A DNA stretch of 5,928 nucleotides, from contig CAJUGP010000040.1 in NCBI GenBank assembly GCA_910586365.1, positions 1 through 5,928 of the forward strand, in the 5' to 3' direction. Position 1 is the stretch's first letter; every line of letters begins with the position of its first letter. The stretch is from an uncultured Christensenella sp. (GTDB lineage: Bacteria > Bacillota > Clostridia > Christensenellales > Borkfalkiaceae). Positions 1 to 5,928 of the stretch are shown here, piece by piece. Under the pieces are notes generated by a model. It made no database searches, was not told the DNA's origin, and was given only the letters and a program-made list of their open reading frames with translations. A program made the translations under genes and the position numbers.

Positions 1-24
1 CCCTACACGACGCTCTTCCGATCT
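1..24 (+). other. Illumina TruSeq adapter remnant (not native DNA)
   Basis: These 24 bases, from CCCTACACGACG to the ligation end GCTCTTCCGATCT, match the 3' part of the TruSeq universal adapter exactly. They are untrimmed library sequence, so native DNA begins at 25. The adapter happens to be open in the reading frame of the following GH31 gene and would add the false peptide PYTTLFRS to its N-terminus, a known contaminant of automatic annotations. Confidence 0.97.
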
Positions 25-2130
25 GGATACGAAATCAATAAAGAACTTTTCCCCGATATGGAAGGCTTTTTGGAACAGGTACACGATCTCGGCTGCGACG
101 TTTTCTTCAACGATCACGCAAGACCTGCGCCCGGAACGGACAATCTGCTCGATAAAGAAGAGGTAGAGTTCCGCAACCATAATCTCGTACTGCTGATGCA
201 GATGGGCGTAGATTATTGGTATTACGACAGAAACTGGGGCGTGCAGCTCAACCAACTTACGCCCGAATATTCCAGGTTCGCAACGGGGATGTACGTTTAC
301 ACGTGGATCACGCGCGAATATTACGATAGCCTTGTGGAAAACAACGCCGTGGAAGAGTACGCGCGGCGCACGCTCTTGCAGGCGAACGTTGACGGGTGCT
401 TTAACGGTTCTTATGTATACGCCTCCGATCTTACGGCGCATCGCTATGCAATTCAATGGACGGGCGATACGGGAACGGACGCTTCGTGGTTGCAACAGGA
501 AATCGAGGGTGCGATCATGGCGGGCGCGGAAATGGGAATCCCTTACGTCAGCTCCGATCTCGGCGGTCACAAAGAGCAAAAATCGCCCAACAGCTACATA
601 CGTTGGATGCAGTACGGCGCGCTCTCGTCGATTATGCGCACGCAGTGTACGAATACGGAACCGGGGCGCATGCCGTGGCTCTACGGCGACACGGCGGAGG
701 AGGTCGTTCACGTCTATCAGGATATGCGCTACCGCCTGCTCCCCCTGTACTATTATCTTTCGCACGAGAACTATGAAACAGGCTTGCCGATCATGCGTCG
801 CCTCGATATCGAATATCCGCAGTACGTAGAGGCAAAGAATAACGACGAATACCTCTTGGGCGATTATATTCTCGTTGCGCCGATTTCCGCTTCGAGCGGA
901 AACGATACGCGCAAAGTGTTCTTCCCCGAAGGAACTTGGATCGACGTATGGACGGGCACGCGTTACAGCGGTCCGCAGACGGTGGAAGTGACGCACAATA
1001 TTAAAACCTCGCCGATTTTCGTGCGCGAAGGCGCGCTCGTTGCGTTGGCGCGGAACATGAAAAACGTGGACGAAAAAGATTGGTCGGAAATGTCGCTCGA
1101 GGTCTATCCTTCGGCAAATTACACAGCTAAGACGACCGTTTACGAGGACGACGGAAAGACGGTCGCCTATAAGGACGGTAAATACCGTACGACGGACATT
1201 CAAATGAGTTGTACGGGCAACGTGTTGAATATCGAAATCGGTGCGGCAAAGGGTTCGTTTACGGGCGACAGGGCGTTTGCGAACAGGACTTGGAACGTGC
1301 GGTTGCATGCCAACCCGAATTGGGGCGCAATCAAGAGCGTGAAGGTGAACGGCGCGGCGGTATCGCCCGAACCGCTTGCAAAGCTAAATTACGAAAACGG
1401 CGGCAGACCGTTCGCATTCACGGGCGGCGCGCTGGACGGATCGTTGGCAACGTTTATCGTTTCGACGGAAGTGAGCAAGGCGTACACGATTGAAATCGAA
1501 TACGAAAGCGTAGAAAACTCCGCAACGTTTGCGGGTTACGACGCGACCGAAGTCAAATTCAAGGCGACGGCAAGCGAATGCACGGAAACGAGCGTGAACC
1601 TCACGGAAGCGGGTACGACCGATTGGATTTCTTACGGTTATAACAGCGGCACGAGCGTCGATTATAAAAAGAACGGTCCGCGCATGTTTTCCGCTCCTGC
1701 GGATATACATTTGATGCTCGATCAACCGACGCAACAGTACAAGGCTTCGCAGGTCAAGGCGGGATTGGAAAAAACATACACCGACGGACACAGAAAAGCC
1801 TCGAATACGGTTGCGGGCGGTACGAAGAATTCGATCGGCTATGATTTTTCGGTAACAACTTCGGGAAAGAAAGAACAAATCGTTCTTTACCTCGGCGGCG
1901 GATATACGCTTGCAAAGCTCACGGTGCGTGATCGGGCGGGGAACGTGAAAACGCTCATGCTCGGAAACCGCGAAGAAGCGGGTTTTACGCAAAAGGTTGT
2001 GATCGAGGTCGAGGCGGGAGAAACCGGAACGCTTTATCTCAATTATGCGCCCGTTGCCTGCTCGGTTACAAATCAGGCGACAAGCTCTTATGTCGTTATG
2101 TATTGCGGTTATATCGCAAATAAAAATTAA
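25..2130 (+). CDS. GH31 family glycoside hydrolase, 5'-truncated (C-terminal 701 aa)
   Basis: Retaining exo-alpha-glycosidase of family GH31, probably extracytoplasmic like its neighbours. The frame is open from the adapter junction, and family-like sequence (GYEINKELFPDMEGF) runs across the first ATG at 58, so that ATG is internal and the true start is missing. Numbered from that Met, the barrel shows the nucleophile motif VDYWYYDRNW (Asp57, nt 226-228), the acid/base motif QWTGDTGTD (Asp137, nt 466-468) and the barrel-end motif SSDLGGH (Asp167). The C-terminal beta domain follows (about 270-335, GTWIDVWTG and SPIFVREGA), then a DUF5110-like domain (about 345-485, VYEDDGKT). A further beta-rich module (about 490-690) has TTDWISYGYN and LYLGGGYTLAKLTVR, a pattern I associate with secreted clostridial proteins. 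Odd: the motif usually reading RxH reads RTQC, with Gln196 where a subsite -1 His normally sits. About 350 N-terminal residues are lost. Substrate (alpha-glucoside, alpha-xyloside or alpha-galactoside) is unresolved. It probably shares a transcript with the GH43 gene 11 bases downstream. Confidence 0.93.
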   Translation, partial: GYEINKELFPDMEGFLEQVHDLGCDVFFNDHARPAPGTDNLLDKEEVEFRNHNLVLLMQMGVDYWYYDRNWGVQLNQLTPEYSRFATGMYVYTWITREYYDSLVENNAVEEYARRTLLQANVDGCFNGSYVYASDLTAHRYAIQWTGDTGTDASWLQQEIEGAIMAGAEMGIPYVSSDLGGHKEQKSPNSYIRWMQYGALSSIMRTQCTNTEPGRMPWLYGDTAEEVVHVYQDMRYRLLPLYYYLSHENYETGLPIMRRLDIEYPQYVEAKNNDEYLLGDYILVAPISASSGNDTRKVFFPEGTWIDVWTGTRYSGPQTVEVTHNIKTSPIFVREGALVALARNMKNVDEKDWSEMSLEVYPSANYTAKTTVYEDDGKTVAYKDGKYRTTDIQMSCTGNVLNIEIGAAKGSFTGDRAFANRTWNVRLHANPNWGAIKSVKVNGAAVSPEPLAKLNYENGGRPFAFTGGALDGSLATFIVSTEVSKAYTIEIEYESVENSATFAGYDATEVKFKATASECTETSVNLTEAGTTDWISYGYNSGTSVDYKKNGPRMFSAPADIHLMLDQPTQQYKASQVKAGLEKTYTDGHRKASNTVAGGTKNSIGYDFSVTTSGKKEQIVLYLGGGYTLAKLTVRDRAGNVKTLMLGNREEAGFTQKVVIEVEAGETGTLYLNYAPVACSVTNQATSSYVVMYCGYIANKN

Positions 2131-2135
2131 GGAGG
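2131..2135 (+). promoter_or_regulatory. Ribosome binding site of the GH43-like gene
   Basis: A perfect GGAGG core directly follows the GH31 stop codon and lies 6 bases before the ATG at 2142. It sets this ATG as the start. The gap is only 11 bases, which leaves no room for a separate promoter and supports co-transcription. Confidence 0.85.
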
Positions 2136-2141
2136 AAAAAC

Positions 2142-3992
2142 ATGAAAAAAATTCAAACGGCGGCAGTATTCTTGACGGGCTGCCTTGCGCTTGCGCCTTT
2201 GGCTGCGTGCGGTACGGAAACGGTGAATAAAATTGCCTATGAATTGCCCTACTACGACGGCAATTACAAAGAGGAGTTAGACGACTTGGATAAACCGAAA
2301 TACAACAACGAGCTTTGGCGTCGGGGAGAGATTGCGGTCGAGGGGGCAGATCCCCTTGTGTTGGACGATACCGCCAACACCGGTTATTATTACGCTTACG
2401 TTACGGGGTTTAACTATTACTATTCCGAAAATCTCGAAGATTGGTTCCACGGCGGCGGATTTATGCAGCTTCCCGAAGATTTGAACGGTTCGGAAGCGCA
2501 TTGGGCGCCCGAGGTCATTTACGACGAAACCGAAGAACAATATTACGCCTTCTTTACGCTTACGCCGCCCGCAGACAGCGCGATGGAAGGCGCGCCCGGT
2601 CCTACGTATCTGTCTATGACGGCAACTTCCAAAACTCCCACGGGTCCGTTCATTCCCGTGGATATGAGCACGATACGCACGTTAGATCAAACCAAATATC
2701 CGCAAAAATACGCGAAGTACGCGTTGCTCGACAGCGGCGAATATCAGAAGGCGTTCCAAAAAGAGGGACTTCCGTACAGCGGGAATTATACGATATTTAC
2801 GGTGGACGGCGGAATCATCGATAACGGTTACGTTCGCGCGATCGACTTCCATCCATATATCGATCCCGACACGAAGGAAAAATATCTTTTTTGGAGCCAG
2901 ACGCCCGGCTCGATTGCAGGCGTTAAAATGACGAATTGGGTTACGCCCGATTGGTCCACTTATAAAACGTTGACCGCTTGTCGCTATTACACGGTTGCCG
3001 ATTATAAAAAGGCGCAAAACGGAGAACAGGTGCAAACAGTATCGTATGAAGAGATGGCGGCGTATTGCAACGAAGGTCCCTTCATGTATAAGCACAACGG
3101 AAAGTATTATCTTACCTTCTCGATCGGCGCATATGACGAATCGTCTTACGGAGTGATGCAGGCAGTTGCTGATAGCCCTTTGGGCGATTTCAGAAAGCTT
3201 TCCGACAGCGAGAACGGAATGCTTTTGAATAACGATATCGGAGAAAACCGCGCCATCGCGGGTCCCGGGCACCATTCCTTTATCACGTTGAACGAAAACG
3301 GCGAGAATAAGCTTCTCATCGCCTATCACGCGCATAACAACCCGAACAAGTATACGGGCAGACACGTTCGCTTCGACGAGGTGAAATGGATTACGGTAAA
3401 AGACGTCAACGGAAACGATCTCGACGTGATGCATGTCAACGGACCGAGTTATACCGTTCAACCTACTTTCGGAATCGGCAAAGAGTACGGCGATATTACT
3501 TCTGCGGTCTTAAAATGCGAGCTTGTCCGCGGGTCTTTAGCGGAGAAGGGCACAGCTTATGCACTGACGGACGGACTGATTTCCTACTATAACCGCGTGA
3601 GCCAACCGTTTGACGGCACTTATGTGAAAGAGGTGGGCGCGACTGTAACCTCCACGTTTGAGATTACGCTTGACGGCGCGCACGACGTGCGCGGTATCAT
3701 GTTCTATAATTCCAAGATAAAGGAAAATATGTTCCAAAAAATCAAGGATATCGCCTTTATTACGGAGGAGAACGGTGCGGAAAAAATCTATCTTATCAAG
3801 GAATTGCTTGTCAACAAGAATACGGCGTATTTTTACAGCGAACTGAACGACGAATTTTATCCGATTTACGGCGGAAGCGTCTATGCCGATTTCGACGCGA
3901 TTTCGGTGAAGAAAATCCGCTTTACGGTAGAGGTGCCCGAAGGACAAAAGGTTGCGGCGGTTTCCGAAGTGGCGATCGTCGGAAAGAAGTAA
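2142..3992 (+). CDS. GH43-like five-bladed beta-propeller glycoside hydrolase, lipoprotein (616 aa)
   Basis: Predicted surface lipoprotein of the GH43 type, a family of inverting enzymes that mostly remove arabinose or xylose (some galactose) from plant polysaccharides. The N-terminus MKKIQ, a hydrophobic stretch and the lipobox LAAC (Cys23, followed by Gly) form a type II signal peptide; an earlier LTGC (Cys14) is less well placed. The propeller spans about 60-415. It has the catalytic base in EGADPLVL (Asp70), the blade-two signature HWAPEV (120-125), the pKa-modulating Asp in VRAIDFHPYID (Asp235), the general acid in CNEGPFMY (Glu311) and the late His motif GPGHHSF (His377/378). All three acidic residues are present, so it is probably active. 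Residues about 450-616 form a beta-rich, discoidin-like (F5/8 type C) region judged from FEITLDGAHDVRGIMFY and the ending VSEVAIVG; this part is less certain. Residues about 175-232 and 280-305 look like long loops between blades. Exact specificity cannot be told. It is flanked by a GH31 gene upstream and a CBM9-like lipoprotein downstream in the same operon. Confidence 0.88.
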   Translation: MKKIQTAAVFLTGCLALAPLAACGTETVNKIAYELPYYDGNYKEELDDLDKPKYNNELWRRGEIAVEGADPLVLDDTANTGYYYAYVTGFNYYYSENLEDWFHGGGFMQLPEDLNGSEAHWAPEVIYDETEEQYYAFFTLTPPADSAMEGAPGPTYLSMTATSKTPTGPFIPVDMSTIRTLDQTKYPQKYAKYALLDSGEYQKAFQKEGLPYSGNYTIFTVDGGIIDNGYVRAIDFHPYIDPDTKEKYLFWSQTPGSIAGVKMTNWVTPDWSTYKTLTACRYYTVADYKKAQNGEQVQTVSYEEMAAYCNEGPFMYKHNGKYYLTFSIGAYDESSYGVMQAVADSPLGDFRKLSDSENGMLLNNDIGENRAIAGPGHHSFITLNENGENKLLIAYHAHNNPNKYTGRHVRFDEVKWITVKDVNGNDLDVMHVNGPSYTVQPTFGIGKEYGDITSAVLKCELVRGSLAEKGTAYALTDGLISYYNRVSQPFDGTYVKEVGATVTSTFEITLDGAHDVRGIMFYNSKIKENMFQKIKDIAFITEENGAEKIYLIKELLVNKNTAYFYSELNDEFYPIYGGSVYADFDAISVKKIRFTVEVPEGQKVAAVSEVAIVGKK

Positions 3993-4002
3993 CGGGAAAT
4001 AA

Positions 4003-4007
4003 GGAGG
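4003..4007 (+). promoter_or_regulatory. Ribosome binding site of the CBM9-like lipoprotein gene
   Basis: GGAGG within AAGGAGGA lies 10 bases before the ATG at 4018 and 10 bases after the GH43 stop codon. The 25-base gap shows no hairpin or promoter-like boxes, so the gene is probably translated from the shared transcript. Confidence 0.82.
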
Positions 4008-4017
4008 AAAACCGATC

Positions 4018-5052
4018 ATGAAGAGAAAAGGAAAGATTTTTGCGTTGGTTGTTTCGGCAGTTGCGGCTGTCGCTGCCTGCGGCGCGTTGACCGCTTGCGG
4101 AAAATTGCAGGCGGACGGACCGGTATATGAATATAAAATGGCTCCGACCGATAAAGCGCCTTACGAGTTTACGGGGAACGTAACGTCTACCGTCGTGCCC
4201 GATGCGGAGATCACGATCGACGGGAAGTTCGAAGAAGGCTTTTACGAAGGACGCAAGTGGTTCAAGGGAAAAAAGATCGAAGGAAGCGAAACGGGCACGC
4301 TCGAAATGACGACGTATTTTGCGGAAACGGGGATCGTCGTTGCAGCGCGGATCGAGGATAGCCGCCTTGCCTATCACAGTAACACTGTCGCGACGGGAAA
4401 CATCACTTGCTTTAACGGCTATTTTGCGTTCGGCGATGCGAAGATGCAGACGGACGGCGTGTACGAGGTGGAGTGCACGGCGGGCAACCGTTTCAAAATT
4501 TCGCAGTTTACGCCTACGGGTTTGAAGGTGCTTGTGACAGACGTCGATAAGACGCCCGTATCCGCCGTCGTGCGCGAGGGCGATATTCTCAAAGGCGAGT
4601 GCTATAATTATCAAGTCGAATATTTTATGCCGTATTCGCTCTTCGGGCGTAAGACGAGACCGCAGTCGGTATTCTTCAATCCGACCATGATATCGAGCAC
4701 GCTCGACGATTACGGAACCGTATTGGTGCGCACCTGGTATAACTTCGGTTATAATCAAACTCCGACTATTTCAAGTTGGGGCAATCCCGATCAGGGCTAT
4801 GTGTTTGATAAAGACGGCTTTATCAGCAACAAAATTACGATTTCAGCGACGGGCGGCGGAAAGGTAACGCAGCAATACGGCTACGAATGGTGTCTGACGG
4901 GCGATAAAGTTAATTTTTACGTAGTGCCCGATAACGGCAAGGAACTTAAATCCGTCATCGTAAACGGCGTTGACAGAACGGAATCGGTGAAAAACGGACA
5001 ATTTTCCGTGAACTGCAACGGCGATATCGAAATCGTTGCGGAATTTGAGTAA
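4018..5052 (+). CDS. CBM9-like carbohydrate-binding lipoprotein with InlB-type C-terminal domain (344 aa)
   Basis: Probable non-catalytic glycan-binding protein tethered outside the membrane. MKRKGKIF, a long hydrophobic stretch and the lipobox LTAC (Cys27, then Gly) make a type II signal peptide; VAAC at 18-21 is a second, less likely box. Residues about 60-268 resemble the CBM9/DOMON-like beta-sandwich found on xylanases and surface binding proteins: ITIDGKFEEGFYEG near the start, then MTTYFAETGIVVAARIED, then VEYFMPYSLFG. The opening 'IDGK-x-E-G-x-x-E' and the following strand with an exposed acidic pair are the main reasons for the call. Residues about 272-343 look like one divergent InlB B-repeat-type domain: ITISATGGGKV, GDKVNFYVVPDNGKELKSV and a closing NGDIEIVAEFE. 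No catalytic motif was recognised. Its place between GH43 and GH31 genes suggests it binds the same substrate. Assignment rests on sequence pattern only, so another beta-sandwich family is possible. Confidence 0.72.
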   Translation: MKRKGKIFALVVSAVAAVAACGALTACGKLQADGPVYEYKMAPTDKAPYEFTGNVTSTVVPDAEITIDGKFEEGFYEGRKWFKGKKIEGSETGTLEMTTYFAETGIVVAARIEDSRLAYHSNTVATGNITCFNGYFAFGDAKMQTDGVYEVECTAGNRFKISQFTPTGLKVLVTDVDKTPVSAVVREGDILKGECYNYQVEYFMPYSLFGRKTRPQSVFFNPTMISSTLDDYGTVLVRTWYNFGYNQTPTISSWGNPDQGYVFDKDGFISNKITISATGGGKVTQQYGYEWCLTGDKVNFYVVPDNGKELKSVIVNGVDRTESVKNGQFSVNCNGDIEIVAEFE

Positions 5053-5063
5053 GAGAAAGACGG

Positions 5064-5068
5064 GGAGG
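5064..5068 (+). promoter_or_regulatory. Ribosome binding site of the second GH31 gene
   Basis: GGAGG inside a purine run (GGGGAGGGG, 5062-5070) lies 8 bases before the ATG at 5077. It fixes the start of a gene that reads to the contig end. The 24-base gap after the previous stop codon holds no visible terminator. Confidence 0.8.
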
Positions 5069-5076
5069 GGTGATCA

Positions 5077-5896
5077 ATGCGAAGAAAAACATTGGCAATT
5101 TTTTCGGTGGCATTTGCGCTGACCTGCACGTTGGGAATCTTAACGGCGTGCGGGCATGAACACACGTTTTCTAACGAGTGGTCGAAGGATGCGCAATACC
5201 ATTGGCACGCAGCGACTTGCGAGCATAAAGACGAGGTGAAAGACAGAGCCGAGCATGACTTCGGCGGTAACCGTTGCAGTACGTGCGGTTACGAAAGACA
5301 GTCGGCTGAGGCAGAATTGAAAGAAGACGAATCGGCGAAGGTCACTACGTTCGTTTATGGCGATACGCGGTTGCAGCTTTTGTCCGATTCTCTCGTGCGG
5401 ATCGAGGATAAGTCGAATGGGGAATTTGAGAACAGGGAAAGCTACGTCGTTCTCAATCGCGACGAATGGGGCGAAAAAGTTACTTGCCGCACAGAAAAGA
5501 CGGAAACGGGCTATAATGTGATCACCGAAAATTATACCGTTGTGATCCCGAAAAGCAGTAAGGCGGAAGGGATTTATATTGTAGACGGCGAGGGAGAAAA
5601 GCTCTTTAACTATCTCGGCGCAACGGGAACGAACGTTTATCTGCCGTCGCCCTCCGACGAGCTCACGAGCTGGTATTTTACCGACAGCCCGCGTGTGATT
5701 CCCTCCGATTACGGTTATTCGGTTTCCGACAGCGACGTGCCGTTGCAGGGTTGGGAGTTTGATAAGAACGCGACGGATATTTACGTATTTTTGCCGCACG
5801 GCGACTATAAAGCGTTTTCGAAAAATTTTGTCGCATTGACGGGTCAAACCGACATGATCAACTTAAAGACGTTCGGATTCTGGGAGTGCCGTTATA
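5077..5896 (+). CDS. GH31 family glycoside hydrolase lipoprotein, 3'-truncated (N-terminal 273 aa)
   Basis: N-terminal part of a second exported GH31 enzyme. MRRKTLAIF, a hydrophobic stretch and the lipobox LTAC (Cys25, then Gly) form a type II signal peptide. Residues 27-75 are a small His/Cys-rich module (HEHTFSNEW, QYHWHAATCEH, RCSTCGYE; candidate ligands His42, His44, Cys48, His50, His60, Cys67, Cys70), of a kind I know from clostridial surface proteins; metal binding is plausible but unproven. Residues about 85-235 match the GH31 N-terminal beta-sandwich: RLQLLSDSLVRIEDKSNGEFENRESYVVLNRD and later TDSPRVIPSDYGY. Residues about 243-273 enter the catalytic barrel: DIYVFLPHGDYKAFSKNF, LTGQ, then FGFWECRY. 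The gene is cut there by adapter before either catalytic Asp, so activity cannot be judged. Reading on into adapter gives the false tail IGRASCRERV. Codon 274 is split by the junction. A full protein of this layout would be about 1,000 residues. It may be a tandem paralogue of the upstream GH31 gene, or possibly the missing front half of that same gene. Confidence 0.88.
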
Positions 5897-5928
5897 AGAT
5901 CGGAAGAGCGTCGTGTAGGGAAAGAGTG
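5897..5928 (-). other. Illumina TruSeq adapter remnant (not native DNA)
   Basis: These 32 bases begin AGATCGGAAGAGC and continue as the exact reverse complement of the same TruSeq universal adapter seen at the left end. The first A may be the A-tail added in library making, so native DNA ends at 5896. The same adapter arm faces inward at both ends, as if the contig were bounded by two read-1-side ligation junctions. Confidence 0.97.

Noticed and set aside
58..60. ATG at 58 as the true start of the first GH31 gene
   Set aside because: No ribosome binding site precedes it, the frame is open upstream, and residues encoded at 25-57 fit the GH31 barrel. Starting here would also leave an enzyme without its N-terminal domain or first barrel strands.
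1384..1992. Open frame on the - strand opposite the GH31 C-terminal module
   Set aside because: Low-complexity Arg/Phe/Val-rich translation without a start signal, fully covered by a convincing + strand coding region.
2682..3461. Open frame on the - strand inside the GH43-like gene
   Set aside because: It overlaps the catalytic blades of a gene with clear active-site motifs, and its product resembles no family I know.
3922..4758. Long open frame on the - strand opposite the GH43/CBM9-like genes
   Set aside because: Its translation is Arg/His/Ile-rich with no recognisable motif, it has no convincing ribosome binding site, and it lies entirely against well-supported + strand genes. It reflects the codon pattern of the + strand.
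2131..5076. Terminators, promoters or small RNAs between genes
   Set aside because: The three gaps are 11, 25 and 24 bases and contain little beyond the ribosome binding sites. No stem-loop with a T run and no -35/-10 pair was found.
5140..5847. Open frame on the - strand opposite the second GH31 gene
   Set aside because: The + strand reading has a ribosome binding site, lipobox and GH31 motifs along the same stretch. The - strand product has no recognisable features.
1..5928. Inverted terminal repeats of a mobile element
   Set aside because: The two ends are indeed inverted copies of each other, but the repeated sequence is exactly Illumina adapter, so it is a library artefact and not a transposon end. 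No transposase or integrase is present.

Overview
The window is one assembled contig of about 5.9 kb with sequencing adapter left at both ends. Positions 1-24 are the 3' part of the Illumina TruSeq universal (read-1 side) adapter. Positions 5897-5928 are the reverse complement of the same adapter. Native DNA is therefore 25-5896. All four genes lie on the + strand, separated by only 11, 25 and 24 bases, each gap holding a GGAGG-type ribosome binding site. I see no promoter or terminator inside, so this looks like the middle of one operon cut at both ends.

Layout: (1) 25-2130, the C-terminal part of a GH31 glycoside hydrolase, with its 5' end missing. It holds most of the catalytic barrel, the two usual GH31 beta domains and an extra C-terminal beta module. 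(2) 2142-3992, a lipoprotein with a GH43-type five-bladed propeller, all three expected acidic residues and a C-terminal discoidin-like region. (3) 4018-5052, a lipoprotein with a CBM9-like sugar-binding region and a small InlB-type beta domain. (4) 5077-5896, the start of a second GH31 lipoprotein, cut off just where the catalytic barrel begins, with a small His/Cys-rich module between lipobox and enzyme.

The three visible N-termini are all type II (lipoprotein) signal peptides. The products are probably anchored outside the membrane and act together on a plant- or host-derived glycan: exo-acting GH31 enzymes remove alpha-linked sugars, the GH43 enzyme removes arabinose- or xylose-type sugars, and the CBM9-like protein binds the substrate. 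No transporter or regulator lies in the window. The exact substrate cannot be read from the sequence.

Organism: strong GGAGG Shine-Dalgarno sites, lipoproteins without any SusC/SusD-like genes, near-balanced GC by eye, and the HTFS...YHWHAATCEH...CxxCG module all point to a gut-type anaerobic Clostridia member (Bacillota), perhaps near Christensenellales. The phylum is an inference of moderate strength; the order is a guess.

The main oddity is that the two truncated GH31 genes stop and start at almost the same point of the family alignment. Gene 4 ends at the FGFWECRY motif, and gene 1 resumes roughly 35-40 residues further along. Either this is a tandem GH31 pair broken at matching sites, or the ends belong to one gene and the contig order is an artefact or a repeat/circle. 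I found no mobile element, RNA gene, CRISPR array or clearly new system.
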